Below the pieces are notes generated by a model. The model ran no database searches. It was not told where the DNA came from and saw only the letters and a list, made by a program, of their open reading frames with translations. DNA of 64,000 bases, taken from the NCBI GenBank assembly GCA_949752745.1, contig OX457032.1, forward strand, positions 14,944,836-15,008,835, written 5' to 3'. Of this stretch, positions 1 through 14,897 are shown one piece after another. Numbering within the stretch: position 1 is the stretch's first letter; each line of letters starts with the position of its first letter. The position numbers and the translations under genes were made by a program. The DNA is from Protula sp. h YS-2021 (taxonomy: Eukaryota; Annelida; Polychaeta; Sabellida; Serpulidae).

Positions 1-3000
1 TACACTGAGACTGTCAGAGGAGCCCCGATGCTTTTCTACTAGGAGCCGCGATAAATACTGTCACATATTTTGACCAGACACGTAGATAGGGTGTGCACTT
101 ATCTTTTATTATGATCATCGTGGAAGCAAATATAATGACTTTTTATGTGTACTTTATATGTACTGGCGTGACCATGACGAGGGATACCACATACCGAAGT
201 TCCGTGGTAGGCAATGGGGCATGATATTGAACAATATTGGCTGTTTGAACAGTCGTGAGTTATCTTACAATTGTCTGCGTAAATTCAAAGGCAGACAGGA
301 CAGCAAATACATCAGGAATGAAAGATGAACAGATAGACAGACAATTAGACAGATGGATAGATGGATAGACAGACAAACTTACAGATAAATACCTAGACAC
401 ATGCACATATGTAGAAGACAGTGTGTGTATACATGAGACAGAGAGAGAGAGCATTTGCCCTTTTTAGTTCTTAAACTGGGATCGCGAGCACACATGAGGC
501 AAACAAAGAAAAATTTTAAACATACAATTGAGTGTGAAAAAATAAACCATTCATTGACTTTATACTACAGTCAATGTTCTCCCACACAGAACCCGAAAAG
601 AGGAGGTTGTTTATTTGTAGTGATCTGTGTGCGGGGTGCTGCTGGTCTTCAGTTCATCAACACAGGCGGAAAACATTTGAATGAAAGCGTCATTAATTAC
701 ATTTTCCTTTATCTGTCCTTTGGGTCAGACAAATTCTATTAGCTTGTAGTAATATTGTGTCGATTGTTTTACCAGCACCAGGCGCCAGAACTGTTCATGG
801 CTGCATACAAAGTGGTGAACACATGGACAGATAAATGAATTAACTATGGATAAATTTGCAATAGATCAGTTACTGATAATGAATTTAAGTGCAATGAACT
901 TGAAAAAAAATCGTCACATGAGTTCCTTTAAGTCTAAGTTGACATTTATGGTACTTCAGAAACAAGAACATCAGTAACACATTCACATAAATTTTATTTG
1001 TAATTCATGTTAATACTTATGTCTGAGCAATTTTTTTTCAAATTATAAGTCAAAATATATACCAATTGTCAAGACTAATTAGATGATAAAATGCACTATG
1101 CACGAAGAGTGGGATAACAGATGTCTGAGTTGGGCTAGACTCTTATACTGTCTAATCACGTTTTTAAATATAGTTTAAACCTTTGAACAAAATTAAGGTA
1201 CGCTCCATTACAAAGGCAACGATTTTTAGTTTCACTGCGTAACATAAGACAATATTGCATTCAATTTCGTGTGTTATCTGTTGCTAAAATAATTTGAACA
1301 GATGCTACTTTAACTGACTTAGTATGTGAAAAGGTGAACTTTTCCAATCAAAACTCACTTATTTAGTAAAAACACCACCAAATATTCGCGCGCACCATCA
1401 GCTGCCATTAGCTATGTACTTTTGTCTGAAAATAACTTTTTTAAAGTTATAAAGCAAAAAAGTAAAATAACTATTAAAATTCCACTACATTACACACTTT
1501 TCCTTTAGTTGCTTACAAATAGAATCTTTTTCTCTTTTGCACAGAGTATGTTTGGCATTATGTAGGCTTATATTTGTATCTTAGGGGTAAACAAATGTAT
1601 AAAAAGCAGCAAGACACTTCTCCAGCTCCCATTCTATATTGAAACTTTCCCAAGAAAATACGGTAAGATGTGTTGCATTTGTTGCATTAAGTTTATGAGT
1701 CATACTTTAGTTTATGAGTCATACTTTAGTTGACTGATTGGTCTTTTATTATCATAGAACCATGATGTCAGTGTGCCTTGACGGATGCTCACAAATTACA
1801 CTATTAGTAAAGACATCATAAACATCAACAATTATATCGGAACAATATGAGCTTATTCAATAAACACAATTGCACACTCAAACCCATTGCACGTTATAAT
1901 AAATACTCTAACAACCCGTTTTGTTAGTCTATATTACCGCCCTACTTCAATCATAAAATCATCCCATAGAAATCGTCCCATATAAATCCCTGCATAGTAT
2001 GAGCGGTCTTCAGTCAATGTCACGAGATGATTGACTTTCTGCCCCTGAGGCTTTTTGAGTGTGTAAGTTCACTTTACGGCGCCTGGTCGGTACATCTGTA
2101 AGCTGGAAAGACACTTGTGTCAAGTACACGTTAACATTTCAATCACTTATAATTTGGCATGCCCTCCGTGTTGACAACAGTCATGTTAATAATTAAATAT
2201 AAACTGGAATCGTTCTTGCAACATCTCTTTTATAAAATTTAGGGCAAAACTTTCTTTTTGGTCAAAATCTAAAAAGTTCAGTCTTGCTGTTTTAATACTT
2301 TAATGAAATGAAACAAATATGATTGGTATAATGCAATCATATTGTTCTATCTCGTTATATACTACTCTTATAAACTGACCTAAAATAAAATGGTTACTTT
2401 GGTTGGTTTGGTCACAATCTTGGAAGGAAGTTGCGGGATTACTACTGTTTCTTGTTTTGCAAAACGACAAATAAATTTAGTAAAAGCCAGAGAGAAAATG
2501 TGGTAAATTCAGTATTACACGTAGTAAATCGATTCTTTAATACAAGCCTGATTTGTCTGCCAAGAGTGAGGCTTGCGGATACAAAATATTATACACAGTT
2601 ACAATAAAAATATAGAATTAAAGAATTGTTTGAATAGTTATTATTTGTTACATTTTAGTCCTTAACCATGTTAACTATCACTGTGGGGAGTAACATTTAA
2701 GCTCAGAAGGCCATTTCGTGACATTTCTATCACCAACAGGATCAATATATTATCTTATTTGGTAGAAAATACCCTCCAGTTTTTACAGCCAAACTGAAGG
2801 ATGTTAGCATTTTAAAATTTAGATATTAAAAATATATACAAACCCAGTTTGGTACACATCAGTACAATATATCTGTTAAGTTTCAATAACTCGTGATCGA
2901 CTTAGCGATTAAAATATTATAATTGATATGAGTTTATAATTGAAGCCAATAACATAGAAAATAAAAGATTCTCCTGCGCTGCAATGACTACCATTTTTGA

Positions 3001-4980
3001 CGTAATGACAAGCACAAACAAATACCTGTCTACCATGTAGACAGTAGAACGATCAATATGGTGCTAAGACTCCAGTACTGGACGAAGCTAAGGTATAGGC
3101 ACACAGAAATAAAGTTCAATGTCCATTTTTTAATAAGAATTACATGTAAATGAATTATAAAAATAAGAAACGGAAAGAGGACTTATGGTGTATATTAAAC
3201 TATCATCTACTGCATTTGGTCCTCCTATTCCAACAATCTCAGACTGTTTAACTGCACAAGATAGTATGGCAGAAGAAAACAGTCAAACGGGAAAGCACCC
3301 AATGTATTCGAACCACTGGTATTGACCACACACATTTTCGCCTCATTTAACGAAATTTGAAATGGCCGGTGTAGGTTTTTGTTATTGTTCAATTGTATCA
3401 TTTAAATTAATAGTAACTGTTATTTATTAGAGGGACCTTAATAATAAAACTAACCAATATTTTGCTTGCGTTTTTATACTAAGTGAAGGATCATTGTATT
3501 ATATTACTATGTAAATGCAAATTAACACCTTGTTCTTTATATTAACTATTCAATTTAATGTTTGAAGCTTGTTCTATGGGGTAAGCATTGAACTGACGTT
3601 CGTTGTAACCTTCCCAACCTCTCACTATTTAACTTGAATTTCTGTTAAGCAACTAATATACATGAGAAAAAACGATAGCAAACTTGACAAGCATGAAATT
3701 CACACAACGGACAACACCAAATCATCACAACCGCCAAACAGCCACATAACAATTATGTTCTCTGAAAAAGCACCTGTTTACAGAAAAGGTTGGCTGAGCG
3801 CTTTTTCTACAATCTAAGGGTAGGATTGTTAGCACTGGATGGATGTTTGCAGCTGTAAAATGTGTTGAAAGATTTTCTCAGCTTCAGTGGCACAAGACGA
3901 CACATGTTTTTGTATTTAGATTGATTATACCTCTTATAGCTCAGTGAATGAAAAAAGTACAGCTGATGAGAGTAGCAAAGTAAATACAACAGGCGAAAAC
4001 ATGTTGGCTTTGAACGAACGTGAATCCACTCAAGAAGCTCTTGAAATTTATCTAATATGTTTTATTACTTAATTCATCAGGTTGATATTTAATTAATTCC
4101 ATGATCTACCCAAAGATGTGAAGGCCTAACATTTTTTACTCAGATGCTGTATTTCAGTTAAAAAATGAATAGTTTTTTTCCGTGATTCATATGGCAAAAG
4201 AATCATAATCAGATAAATAAATATTATTTATATAAATAATTTATATTATTTATATAAATATTATTTAGGCTTGTAGCCACCAGATTTTACCTTCTGCCAC
4301 TGAAATAATATAAACCATGTAATCTATAAATTCATGTTAATGTCGAGGGCTCCATGGCTCATGACCATTTATTCATATCAGGTTTGTAGAGAACATAGTT
4401 CTCGAACAGCAATCGATTTAAATACAGTATAAAAGAACTTAATTAAATTGAACTAGCTGTTTCAGTTAATTATACTTTAAGAAAATAGGAAAAGAAGAAA
4501 ATTGAAGAGGTCGTGTAAGGGAAAGTTTGGCTTTTTCGTGGATCTGAAACAACTAGAAAGTCAGTGTTTGTTATTTTGCCTATGTTTTTTATTTTGCCTT
4601 GTAAGGCCTTGTTACACAAATCCCTTTTTAATTCTCCTTGATAGTATCGATACTACAGCATGTGATACTATTACATTATCTCTCTTGTTGTGTATTGACA
4701 ACTTTATCAGTACTTGAACGACGTGCTAATGAAAAAGTGAATGTCTTCCATAAAGATACAAACAGAAGTGGAAATCTGTGTGACACTCTTTGACTGTTAT
4801 CAACAAACAGTTTCGTCACGTTTTTGGCAATGAGGTGTTAAATCTCAATAATACTCTCGTTCACCTGTACACATTATCATCAGATTCAATTAAAGGCAGA
4901 TGAAGCTATGTACTAAACAGAATCACAAAATATCGTTGCTCTGCGTAAGTCAATCAGATATACCACCCTTGATCCAACAT
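1..4980. other. AT-rich stretch without recognisable gene
   Basis: I see no exon chain, RNA gene or complete transposable element here. A degenerate GACA/GATA-type microsatellite occupies about 331-395. A short AT-only palindromic patch lies at about 4211-4265. The few open frames are under 100 codons and lack recognisable motifs. Confidence 0.6.
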
Positions 4981-5010
4981 TCTAATCCCACAAAACTTTA
5001 AAGCCGCATG

Positions 5011-5068
5011 CCCCCTCCCTCCCTCCCTCCCTCCCTCCCTCCCTCCCTCCCTCCCTCCCTCCCTCCCT

Positions 5069-5112
<44 letters not shown>
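5011..5112. repeat. Compound (CCCT)n-(CT)n microsatellite
   Basis: Uninterrupted CCCT units run from about 5011 to 5075 and change into a pure CT run to 5112. The tract is strand-asymmetric polypyrimidine. No adjacent gene is seen. Confidence 0.95.
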
Positions 5113-5117
<5 letters not shown>

Positions 5118-8100
5118 GTGCCTGGATTGAAACATCACGCTCTTTCCCTGAAGATCACGATATACCTTTGAAGGTCATTGGTATACAAAAAAAGTCTGAA
5201 GTGTACCAAGTGTACTTATCTTCCTGGCTGTATCTGCAACTGAGAAAGGTTAAGAGCCTAATAAAAAAATAACAAAAAAATTAAACCTGCTTTATCAGCC
5301 CCGTTCAAATGAATTCACTCTCATTATAGAAAACCCTGGAAATCAGATCACGTTTAACCAGTCCCAAAGATGATCTTATTTCCTGGGTTCTGATGTAAAT
5401 CTGTGTAGGTATATTCTGTCTGATATTTACTCTCTTATTGATAAACCAGCTCTAGCACGAGCTTTTGTCCATTCTACATTATATTTCTTGATATTTTGAA
5501 ATTGTGTATTTACCTCATATACCATAGATAACATAATTCAATTAATTGAAAACGTAATAGATAAGCAATAGATAAGCAAAGGATATTGCAAACTTATGTA
5601 TGTCCTGTAGCTTTCTATTTTTTTTCTCACACATTATTTGTTTGTCGCTGAAATATCTGTCTGAGAATATCTCTCTGTTAATGTCTGTCGAAAATATTAA
5701 GACTTGTTCAATTAAACATAGTCATACTGATTTCAAACATGGTTGATTTTTCTTCTGCTTTAAAGAATATAGCATCAAACATGTCAAACTTTATTTGGCA
5801 TATTTTATAAACAATTTGTGAAATATATTTAATTCTTCAGGCAATTTACATTGCATCAAATTTTGAAATAACTAATAGAGTCTCATAGACAACACTGGTC
5901 AAACCTGCACACAGAAAGAAACCTGTCAACAGTGTGAGAACATTGAGATATTAAGCTAAGCTAATAAGCAGTACGAGACGTCACTCTAAGTTAACCCCCT
6001 CATGTCAGACAAAACTCGATAAGCCTGTGTGTGAAGACCCTACGAAAGCCATATCTATCACACTGGAGGGAGATAATGTTTTCTTAAGTTGTATTTTATT
6101 ATTTTTGTGACACATTATGACACACTTGATTAAAGATGAGAAAGTGCATTTACTTTTTTTCACAAATTTTGTCACGTTTTCAAGTGCGGAAAATTATGGG
6201 ATAGATTATAAATGCGGGCCAAAATGGAGTTCTTGTATACCCTCATCATAGGACGTGCTACAGCCGTGTGAGCATGTAACACGTTTACGTGTTGTAGAAT
6301 ATATCATGTGCTAGCTGTGAGAGGAACTGTTTTAAATAGTCCACAAAACATGATACATCCATGGCATACTTTTTATTCGCTGCTTATTCTATATGGAGGT
6401 ATACCTTGCCATGAAATGAATAAAATGATTGTACATACAACGATTAAATCCCAGAAGTCTTCTTTCGTCTTCTTTCGTCATATCCGATTAGGATTTTTTT
6501 AACCAAATCGAGCATTTTGACACTTCTGGAGACAATTTTTCTATGCCAGCAATACTAATTGGAAAACGATTGTTTGGATCCAGAATAGATAACTTGATAG
6601 CGCCGTTTGAGGAAAGTTATTGTTTAAAGACATACCAAGAATATATTATTATTAAAGGTTCATGTCATGGTTGGTGTCATTACTGAAAGCTCGGCCTTAA
6701 TTTATGAACATTTTTAAGTGGCCCATACATAAAAGGCATGTTTACGTCTGTTTGATGCAGAAACTCGTGCGTGATACCTCTAAAGTAAATCTGACATCGG
6801 GCAAACTAGAAATTCTGCGCTCGTGATGCCAGCACCATGTGCGTCTCATATTCTTTATTATAATACAGTATTCCAAGTTTTTGATCACATGAAATAAAAA
6901 TATTGCTTGAATATATGATAAAAGTAAAACGCACATTAATATATAACAGCCTGCGAAAAAATGCTGTATTCGCCTTATTACATTCCCTTTATGATAGAAA
7001 AGTTTGCTAAAGTAAAAAACGAGAAAATGGTGGTCGCTTTGCTAGCGCATCGCATTGGTCCTGTTATTATTTGATATTACCTTGGTCAAAAATTTCCTTA
7101 TTTGGTAAAACGTTTTATTGCAAGAAAACTTTTGACCAGTGGACTATTTTCATTCCAGGTTTGCAATTCACTACTTTTCATGTAACAATCTGATGTACAA
7201 TCTTTTTGGCGTCGCGAAAGAACGGAGTAGCTACCTTATATTGAAATTAAGTTCCCTTTGATTTTAAGTGTAATTTTAATTAAGTATTGCCCTTTCAATA
7301 GACTTTCATTAATGTTTCTTAAATAAATATTCAAGAGAAGATATTTTAGACCAAATTTGAATACAGTTTCGGGCAATTTAGATGCTAATCGATGCATATG
7401 TAGATCAATTTGGAATCAGTATGTGCCTGTACATACTCCGTACGCCCTCATACCATAACACTAATTGTAAACCCGTAAATTTGCAATTGTGTACAACAAT
7501 TATGCACGAAGCAGTTCGAACAGCAAAGACCTCAGCAAGGCTCAGCAACTGAGAATTACTCCACCGATTTCAAACAGGCAATAACACTTCAGTTATCACA
7601 TTATTGTATTGCCCGCTTTAAAACTCTGTTTTTAAGGCCAACTGTCAATATCCGGCGTAATAAAACCACTTATTGCTTCACTACTTATTTACAAATTGCT
7701 AAATCTGGTAGTATTGCAAAGCATACCATAGATTTAAAATTTACCACGAACCACATTCTTTACGTTGGGGGTCGTGAATTATGACGAGGCTAGAAATGCA
7801 GGAAAAATATGCACTGACCTCTTTAGTTGTACCTTGAGAAATTTACTAGAAGCGAACCAAAGAAACACTCAGAAGTATAAAAAGAGCATATCTAATACCT
7901 AAATTGATCCCAGCTTCATGTGGTTGGAATGAGTTATTAAGGCATTTTATTTGTCTCCTTTAAATACAAACACTGGATTGTTCCGCAGGAGTTCATTATA
8001 ACACTTATATACATAGCAATTCATGTCTCAAGAAATTGTTGCATTTCTAGCTCAGGGAATATCGACTAAAATGTTTATTTATGAGGAATCTTATCAAATG

Positions 8101-8510
8101 ATGTGTCTCACTGCAATGTTTATATCTGACTATTTTTGCCATTAAAGTGGTCATTAAAGCGCTCATTCAGAGCAGGAGACGCTCTAATAATACTTATAAC
8201 TTCCATTGCAGTGCTATTTTTTACTTTTTTGTGGTATACCATTTACGCATAAATGATATTTACCTTATTTTAAAACAAGTGTCTATAAATTTTTTTCTAG
8301 TCACACTATGGCCAACAGTTTATTTTAAATGCCAGTATGCTTGGCATTAAAATATCCTATAATTCTAAAGATGCAAACAAAATAATGTTGTGAATATGAA
8401 CAGACGCGCTTTTGGAAATTATTTAGATATTTATGATAATTTGCAAGTTTAGTAATTCCCACTTGAAAACATAGTTTGAAGAGGGTATGCTTTGCAAAGA
8501 ATTCTGGCTG
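5113..8510. other. AT-rich stretch without recognisable gene
   Basis: No coding exon, RNA gene or recognisable repeat family was found. Open frames are short and without family resemblance. Confidence 0.5.
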
Positions 8511-8524
8511 TTTATTTCTTCCTT

Positions 8525-9010
8525 TTTCCGTCACGGAGGTTTCCAGAAAACTCCTCCTACGCTATCTGACGTAGGACGATGACATTTGGCACAGAGATAG
8601 AGGGTGATGAGATGTCGTGAAATTGTCGTGAGCTTTCAAGATCAAGGTCAAATTGAGGTCAAAATATCTTTTCAAAAACGTATTCCATCACGAAAACTTG
8701 TTGGAAATAGCGATCAAATCATTGTTTCAACAAGTGTACAAAGTCAGTAGGCAGTAACATCGTGGATGAAATTTCGACATTCGGTGTCAAGGTCAAGGTC
8801 ATGTGATCTTTGAATATTGAGATCCGTTAGAGAGAAATTGTCCAGTATCTCGAAAACGGTTAGAGATTTTAAGCTTATTTTCGACACTTTGGGCCTAAAA
8901 GACGTTATATAAGAGGTACCTCGATGACCTCCTCCGTCATGGTCAAGGTCAAAAACCGGAAGTTGACCATTATTTCAAAAACGGTTAGGAAACTGACTTT
9001 GATTATTTGA
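8525..9010 (+). repeat. Dispersed repeat with AAGGTCAAGGTCA-type motifs
   Basis: The segment repeatedly carries 'tcaaggtcaaggtca' and 'tcaaaaacggttag' phrases plus a conserved block, 'gaggtacctcgatgacct', at about 8915-8932. The same block and its neighbourhood occur on the opposite strand near 21650-21850, so this is a member of a dispersed, internally repetitive family. No open frame accompanies it, so the class is unknown. Confidence 0.7.
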
Positions 9011-10319
9011 GATTACATTATATTTACTTCGATGTCCTTGTTCAAGATAATAATTTGGAAGCTGACAATTATGCGGAAAGACTGAAAAATGTGTCTTTGA
9101 CCAGATAGATTGAACCATTGCAAGTGGGTGTCATTTCGGTACGTGTAGAGACATTCGGTCTAGTTAATTTTAGTTTTCATGAATTTCTAAACAGAATTAA
9201 TTTATTTATTGTGGAAGTGCCTATGATTTTTATATTTTATCTGTGCGCACAGAAAGGATGAATCCAACAAACTGTCGTCTTATCATCGCCCTGTTTGGCT
9301 ATTTTCAGTTTATAAATGTTCATTTTTATGCATTTTAATGCATATATTCAACATTTTTGTGTTAAACTATTATCAATTAACTTGCATAAATTATGAAATA
9401 AAAACTGACATTGCAAATTTAATTGTGATGCTGCCGAAGATTTTCACTCGTAATTGAACTAAATCACATCTAAATGTTTGCACTTTTAGTTAGGTTTGTA
9501 ATGGTTCATAATTTCTTTCAAAATATCTTCAAAGTCTATATAAAAACGAAATTTGGCATGCATCAAATATAGTTACTATTAACAGCACAAAAAAACGTCA
9601 TTTTGCGCACCTATATAGCATCAGCTTGAAACAAAATCATTAATGACACAACTTGCTTCATATACATATATATCTAAAGTAACTTCAAACAAGCATTTTT
9701 GTCTCGTTCTTTTGTGTTTCGTCTAATATATGTACAAAATACAAAGGAGAAGGACGAAATAAAGCCTATCGCTTGATTCCTAGTATTATTTGACACATCC
9801 AGGAAAAGAGGTATATATTTGGATTAATTTACATATCTGTTCTTTATGCTAACTAATATACACAGGAAAAAAAACAAATGAAATAGTAATATAATGCTTT
9901 GCTTTTATTATATTTTCAGTTATAGTATTGCTACATATGAAACACAACATAGAGATATAATGAAACGAGATCCAAGCTCTAATTTTCTAAACTGGTTGAA
10001 TATATTCATTTTTCGCTGATCTGCAACATCATAATTTTGACACTTTTGACTTCGTAGTTTGACAGTTTCTTGTCTTTATAATTATAGTTATTTCTACAAG
10101 TACCTAAAACTAATTTCTCGATTGTTAATATAATGCTTGCTTCATGCTCCAAAAAATAGCGAGCCCTAAAAACAAATAATAACGAGAGAAGGAAGTTATT
10201 TAAAGATATTTGTAATCATTTAATTCTCAGTTGATTCTCACTGAAGTCAGCACATATAAATGATAACGCACTTCTTATGTGTACACAGCACTGTTTGTAG
10301 ATTCAGTAACAAAGTGACT
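9011..10319. other. AT-rich stretch, 3' flank of gene A
   Basis: No exon or RNA gene seen. On the minus strand an AATAAA hexamer (plus-strand 'tttatt', about 9905) lies roughly 410 bases beyond the stop of gene A and could be its poly(A) signal, but the distance makes this weak. Confidence 0.4.
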
Positions 10320-13016
10320 TCATGCCAGTGCTTCGGGATGATCAAAGTTCCAACAATCACATTGAATTTTCCATTTTCCATCAATTTTCTTCCAGTAGAT
10401 AAGGCCTCTGAAATGAATGAAACTATTTACATAAATAAATGTTTGTTTTTTATTTTAATATAACTCGTTACTTGGTCACTTTAATTTGTCTGATTCAATT
10501 TTTTTAAATTTTCAAAAATAGTTCTTCTTTGATTTACTTGGGTCTAAGCTTGGCATATTTCAATTCGTGAAATATTGGTATATTGAAGTAAACAAGAAGA
10601 GAGTTACTTGATGTTGTATTTCCGCTTGCCCTCTGCCGTATCAAATTGCACAATGGTTCTCTCGACGCCTGTATCTTCGATTGGTCCAAACACTTCCTGT
10701 GTCTCAATATTTATTTTATGGTGACCACGCGACACAATGGCCTTGATGAAGTCCGGTATGTCTTTGAAAAAAGAAAGATAAGAGATGAAATCATAATGTA
10801 CACATATAAAACGCATTTACTACTATTCTTAGACACCATAGTGATCAAACAATAAGTGGCAATGCCTCAACTCTTCCCACTCACTAAAGTTATCAGCCAG
10901 TTTTTAATCATATTGCAAAATGAGGCACGATGGATTTTTTTTCAATTCTTTACTTCCAACCCTCTTCAAATTCGGAATCTACTTATATTAATGCTATAAA
11001 AGACACTGTTAAATATATAAATGATCCATTGCTGCAGAAGATGCTACTACATTAAAAAGTAAAACAAAACTAATAAATGTGGCTAGGTTTTTGAGTAATG
11101 ATTGGGTAGTAAAGAAACTATGATGAAGGATATATGTGTTCATTAAAATAGAAGCAAAACGTTTGTGCTGATGGGCATAAGTTCCTTTTGGTGCAATAAT
11201 GAGTCGGATGAGCGAGAGGACGCAAACGTATGGTTTGTCTAGTCTGATTTAAATACTAGCGGTATAAATTCAACACTTATAACTACATGCTTCAGCTGTC
11301 ATGGTAGCCAAGCTGGAGAATGCGAGCATGCGGGTTGTGTAATAGTGATTTAACTGCAAGAAATAATACCATAGCACTTTTACCTACCCTTTGCAGCAAT
11401 CATGGGATAACCCGGTGGCATGATGCGAGCGTCAGGTGCGAAGATCTCCTGCACTCCGGCGTAATCACGCTTGTTGTACGCTTCTATGTACTTCCGATTG
11501 CTTTCTTTTACAAACTCTAAGAATTCTAACAAAGAGGTTTAAATTCTCTTATTTTGAGAAAACTATGACTATGCCTCCTAATGTATATACATATTCTTTT
11601 CATTCAAATATTATGTTTATTTACATTTGTTGAAATTTGAAAACACACATTTCTTTGTCATACTGTCTTTCGTTTTATTAATCTGGCGGTCTTCTAAGAT
11701 TAAAAATTAAGATAAAAAGCACAAATTTCTGTTAAGTCGACACATTTACTCTTTAGAAAGCGTATATTAATTGAATAATTAACGATTTGACAAACTTTTA
11801 CTTCAATTTTGACAAACTTTTACTTCAATACGTTCTCAAATCTTGTTCGGTACATATAAAAAATATAAAAATATTTTTATTTGCTTATTTTCACTGATGA
11901 TTTGGCCAATACAAAAATTCATTTCAAATTCTTTTTTATCAAAATCCCCGTATATAAAATATTTATCGATCTTGCTATACGTTCTCAAATTTTGTTCTGT
12001 ACATATAAAAAGGGTAAATATATTTTTATTTTAATATATTTATATATTTTCATGGATGATTTAGTCAATATAAAAAAGCATTAAAAATTCTTTTTTATCA
12101 AAATCCCTGTATGTAAAGAATGTTCTGAGAAATCAATTATATCAAGCAATTTTGAAGGTTATTTAGAGAATACTAAAGCAAAAAATCTCGACAGATAATG
12201 TAAACTTGTGAACGACATGCCAGTCTCCCAATAAGTTATTACAAATCAACGTTAAGGCCATTGGTATCTCAGTTTATCAACGAAGAAATGCAAAACAAAG
12301 ATGCACTTTTTTGTCAATAGGAATGATTGTTGGCCTTAATCTCATCATATTACTTTATCAGCTCTTATCAATAGAGTTATTCAACTGTGTTATTCATTGA
12401 CCTTTAGGTAAGTAACTAATAACAGATTGCTATTTGCTATTCATTCCGTACAATTCCTTACGATCCGTGCGATCTGATATCCAGATATATTGACAGCAAA
12501 CTAGGTCGCACACCGAGTCAGTAATGTTGCGTGTGCTGTTTACCTCAAAGATGCATTCTTATCTGCTTGTTTGAATAGCTTCCAGAATATAAACCCATGT
12601 ATCACTACTGCACATTGTAAGAATAACATTTTGAGTACTGCCATTTCATTCACAATGTGAACGATCCAACGTAAAAACATAACTAGAATAATTATTAACT
12701 TAGGCAAAACCTAAAGCATTATTCTGAAATTAGTTGTGTCTTTTCTTGTTTGTTGTTGAGTTATCTCTGTAAATTGTACAATTTCACGTTTTTCTTTGGT
12801 GAAGCGCCTAATGAGATTACAAATATAAATCTTGAGTAGAAGTTTAATATCTTGACACAGTGATCATTAAATTGATCTCAACTTCACATTCAATTTCCTC
12901 ATCTTAACCAGTTTAAAAACGTTGAAGAACATTATTTTATATAAAACGCTTGTATATGACATCCATAAATATTCGTTTATTAAAAAAATATGTATTAGGT
13001 TACCTTGGCTTGCCAT
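10320..13016 (-). CDS. NTF2-like gene A (DUF4440/SnoaL-like), 4 exons, 127 aa
   Basis: Exons in coding order: 13004-13016 (ATG, 13 nt), 11388-11516, 10608-10761 and 10320-10407 (stop 10320-10322). Junction phases are 1/1/2, all introns are GT-AG, and the joined 384 nt is open. The start reads M-A-S-Q and matches the 13-nt first exon of gene C (M-A-S-T). Residues 14-46 hold the family hallmark 'YNKRDYAGVQEIF' followed by 'IMPPGYP'. The C-terminus holds 'IYWKKIDGKWKI', the last strands of the NTF2-like alpha+beta barrel. There is no signal peptide, so it is probably cytosolic. It is the most divergent of the four paralogues: it lacks the 'FWK..VSD' and 'NKQG' signatures and its second exon is 8 codons shorter. 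The family includes enzymes and ligand-binding proteins; the substrate here is unknown. Confidence 0.72.
12686..12809. repeat. 124-bp direct repeat, copy 1
   Basis: A near-perfect 124-base match to 13781-13904, in the same orientation and 1095 bases apart. It begins 'gaataattattaactt' and ends 'gtgaagcgcct'. It lies in intron 1 of gene A. No TG...CA LTR termini are visible, so a recent duplication is as likely as a small transposon. Confidence 0.9.
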
Positions 13017-13780
13017 ATCTGTCTTATTCTGAAAAATTAAATATTGTATACCTTTAAAAATTAAAGTTTTATTACTAAATATTGAGCTGATGTATACAGA
13101 ATTTTATGTTCTGATGTATAAATCTTTGTAAAAATATACTTCAACGCACTTATGTTAGCAAATGGAAATTTATTCTTTTGCTAAGTCTCTTAGTTAAATT
13201 TAAGCAATGTAGACTCACTAGCCTGTTACAGTGTTAATAACAATTTATCCGGTTCTGTCCATAAATGCCGCATATCGATGCACGTCGGCTATTTATCATG
13301 CAGGCACTGATCTTATCATAACATGCTTCGCCATAGCGCTGACACTGAAGTAGTGATATTGCTTTTAAAGTAGACATGTCAATGGGAAGCCAACGACCAA
13401 AAAAGATATGTCAATGAGAATTTGAATGCTTAAGCCCCCCTGTAATACACGGAGTCGGAGACAGGAAGAAGATGGGAGCGACGCCATTCTCCCCTCAATA
13501 AGAGGCCTTTGTAGTCGATCTGATGACGACGACCGATGATCTTGATATGACCCCAAAACGATATGGAGATACTCCGTCTGCTTTTTGTAATAGCTGGTTT
13601 TTCTTAACGCTTTTCTAGAAATTCTACCCAGACACTATGTAATCGAGCCTCGTTTGAAAAGAACTCAGTTTCTTTTTAAATTCGGAGATTGTACTTTATC
13701 CCATGAAAGCAGCTGTGACAGAGGGATAAAGAGCCGCGTACGGCAGTGATACATTTTCCAGTTACTCACTCTGCCAGTAA

Positions 13781-13904
13781 GAATAATTATTAACTTAGGC
13801 AAAACCTAAAGCATTATTCTGAAATTAGTTGTGTCTTTTCTTGTTTGTTGTTGAGTTATCTCTGTAAATTGTACAATTTCACGTTTTTCTTTGGTGAAGC
13901 GCCT
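13781..13904. repeat. 124-bp direct repeat, copy 2
   Basis: Second copy of the 12686-12809 segment, upstream (on the minus strand) of gene A. Between the copies lie gene A exon 1 and about 970 bases of unrecognised sequence. Confidence 0.9.
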
Positions 13905-14838
13905 GGGATCAACTGAGAAAAAAAATTCGCCTGATATATATGGAAAGAATTTTTGCGAGGGATCTCTGCTTCGTAATTACACGACAAACCACTCATGACT
14001 CCTTCACGTTCGTGTGCATTTCTTTTACATCTTGCATAGGATTGTGTACAAGGGTTGTTCCAAAAATGTCTTCGTACATTAAAGGAGGAGCTAAACACAA
14101 GGCAATAATTGACATGAAATTAACAAACAAAGCTTTATGTGTGAAGTGTTGTGCTGCGAAGGGTTCTGTGGTTGGTAAAGCTTTCAACTGTTCCATGGTA
14201 ATCCACCAATTTTAACTATTGGGTTCAACTCAAAATGGTAGAAAGAAAAATTCCTTAACAAACTTTGAATGTTGTTTAGAAAATGTAGCATTAGTTAAGT
14301 TTTCAAAACGTCACCAATTCTGCATGTTCTTGCATTCATTTTGTGAGAAAGCGGAATGACGCGGAAATATTGTCCTCTTTTCTTTTCTGTAACAGATCTG
14401 CTGTCTAGCTGTTATTCTGTACTCTGAGTATGGGGGCTGGGTATGTACTTATTCGCACCTTTGCTGTACAATGCAATTTACACTTGTATCGACACAGAAC
14501 TAAGAAGAAAAAATTTACTTGCTTTGAAATGACGTCACTAGTGAAATACCGTCACAATTTAAGCGATTTATCAAGTGTTACATGAAGAGAAAAGAGCCCA
14601 GTGGCTCGGATGTGAGTGACCCAGTCGGGCGTCTTTGTAGCACAGACTGGTAGATACTGCAGGCGGAAAATACAGTGTTTTTCCCTAACGTAAACGCTAA
14701 AATAGAAAGAAATACTTAAAAACCTTGAAAGGCCACCTCAGTACGGTATATCACGCACCTGCTTCATTAGCCAATCAAAATGCTGCTAAAAGCAATTCCA
14801 TCAGTTGAAATCATACCCTAACTTTATATTTCTCTCTC

Positions 14839-14897
<59 letters not shown>

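Noticed and set aside
14040..14100. Mariner-like terminus 'gggttgttccaaaaatg'
   Set aside because: No second inverted terminus or transposase fragment nearby.
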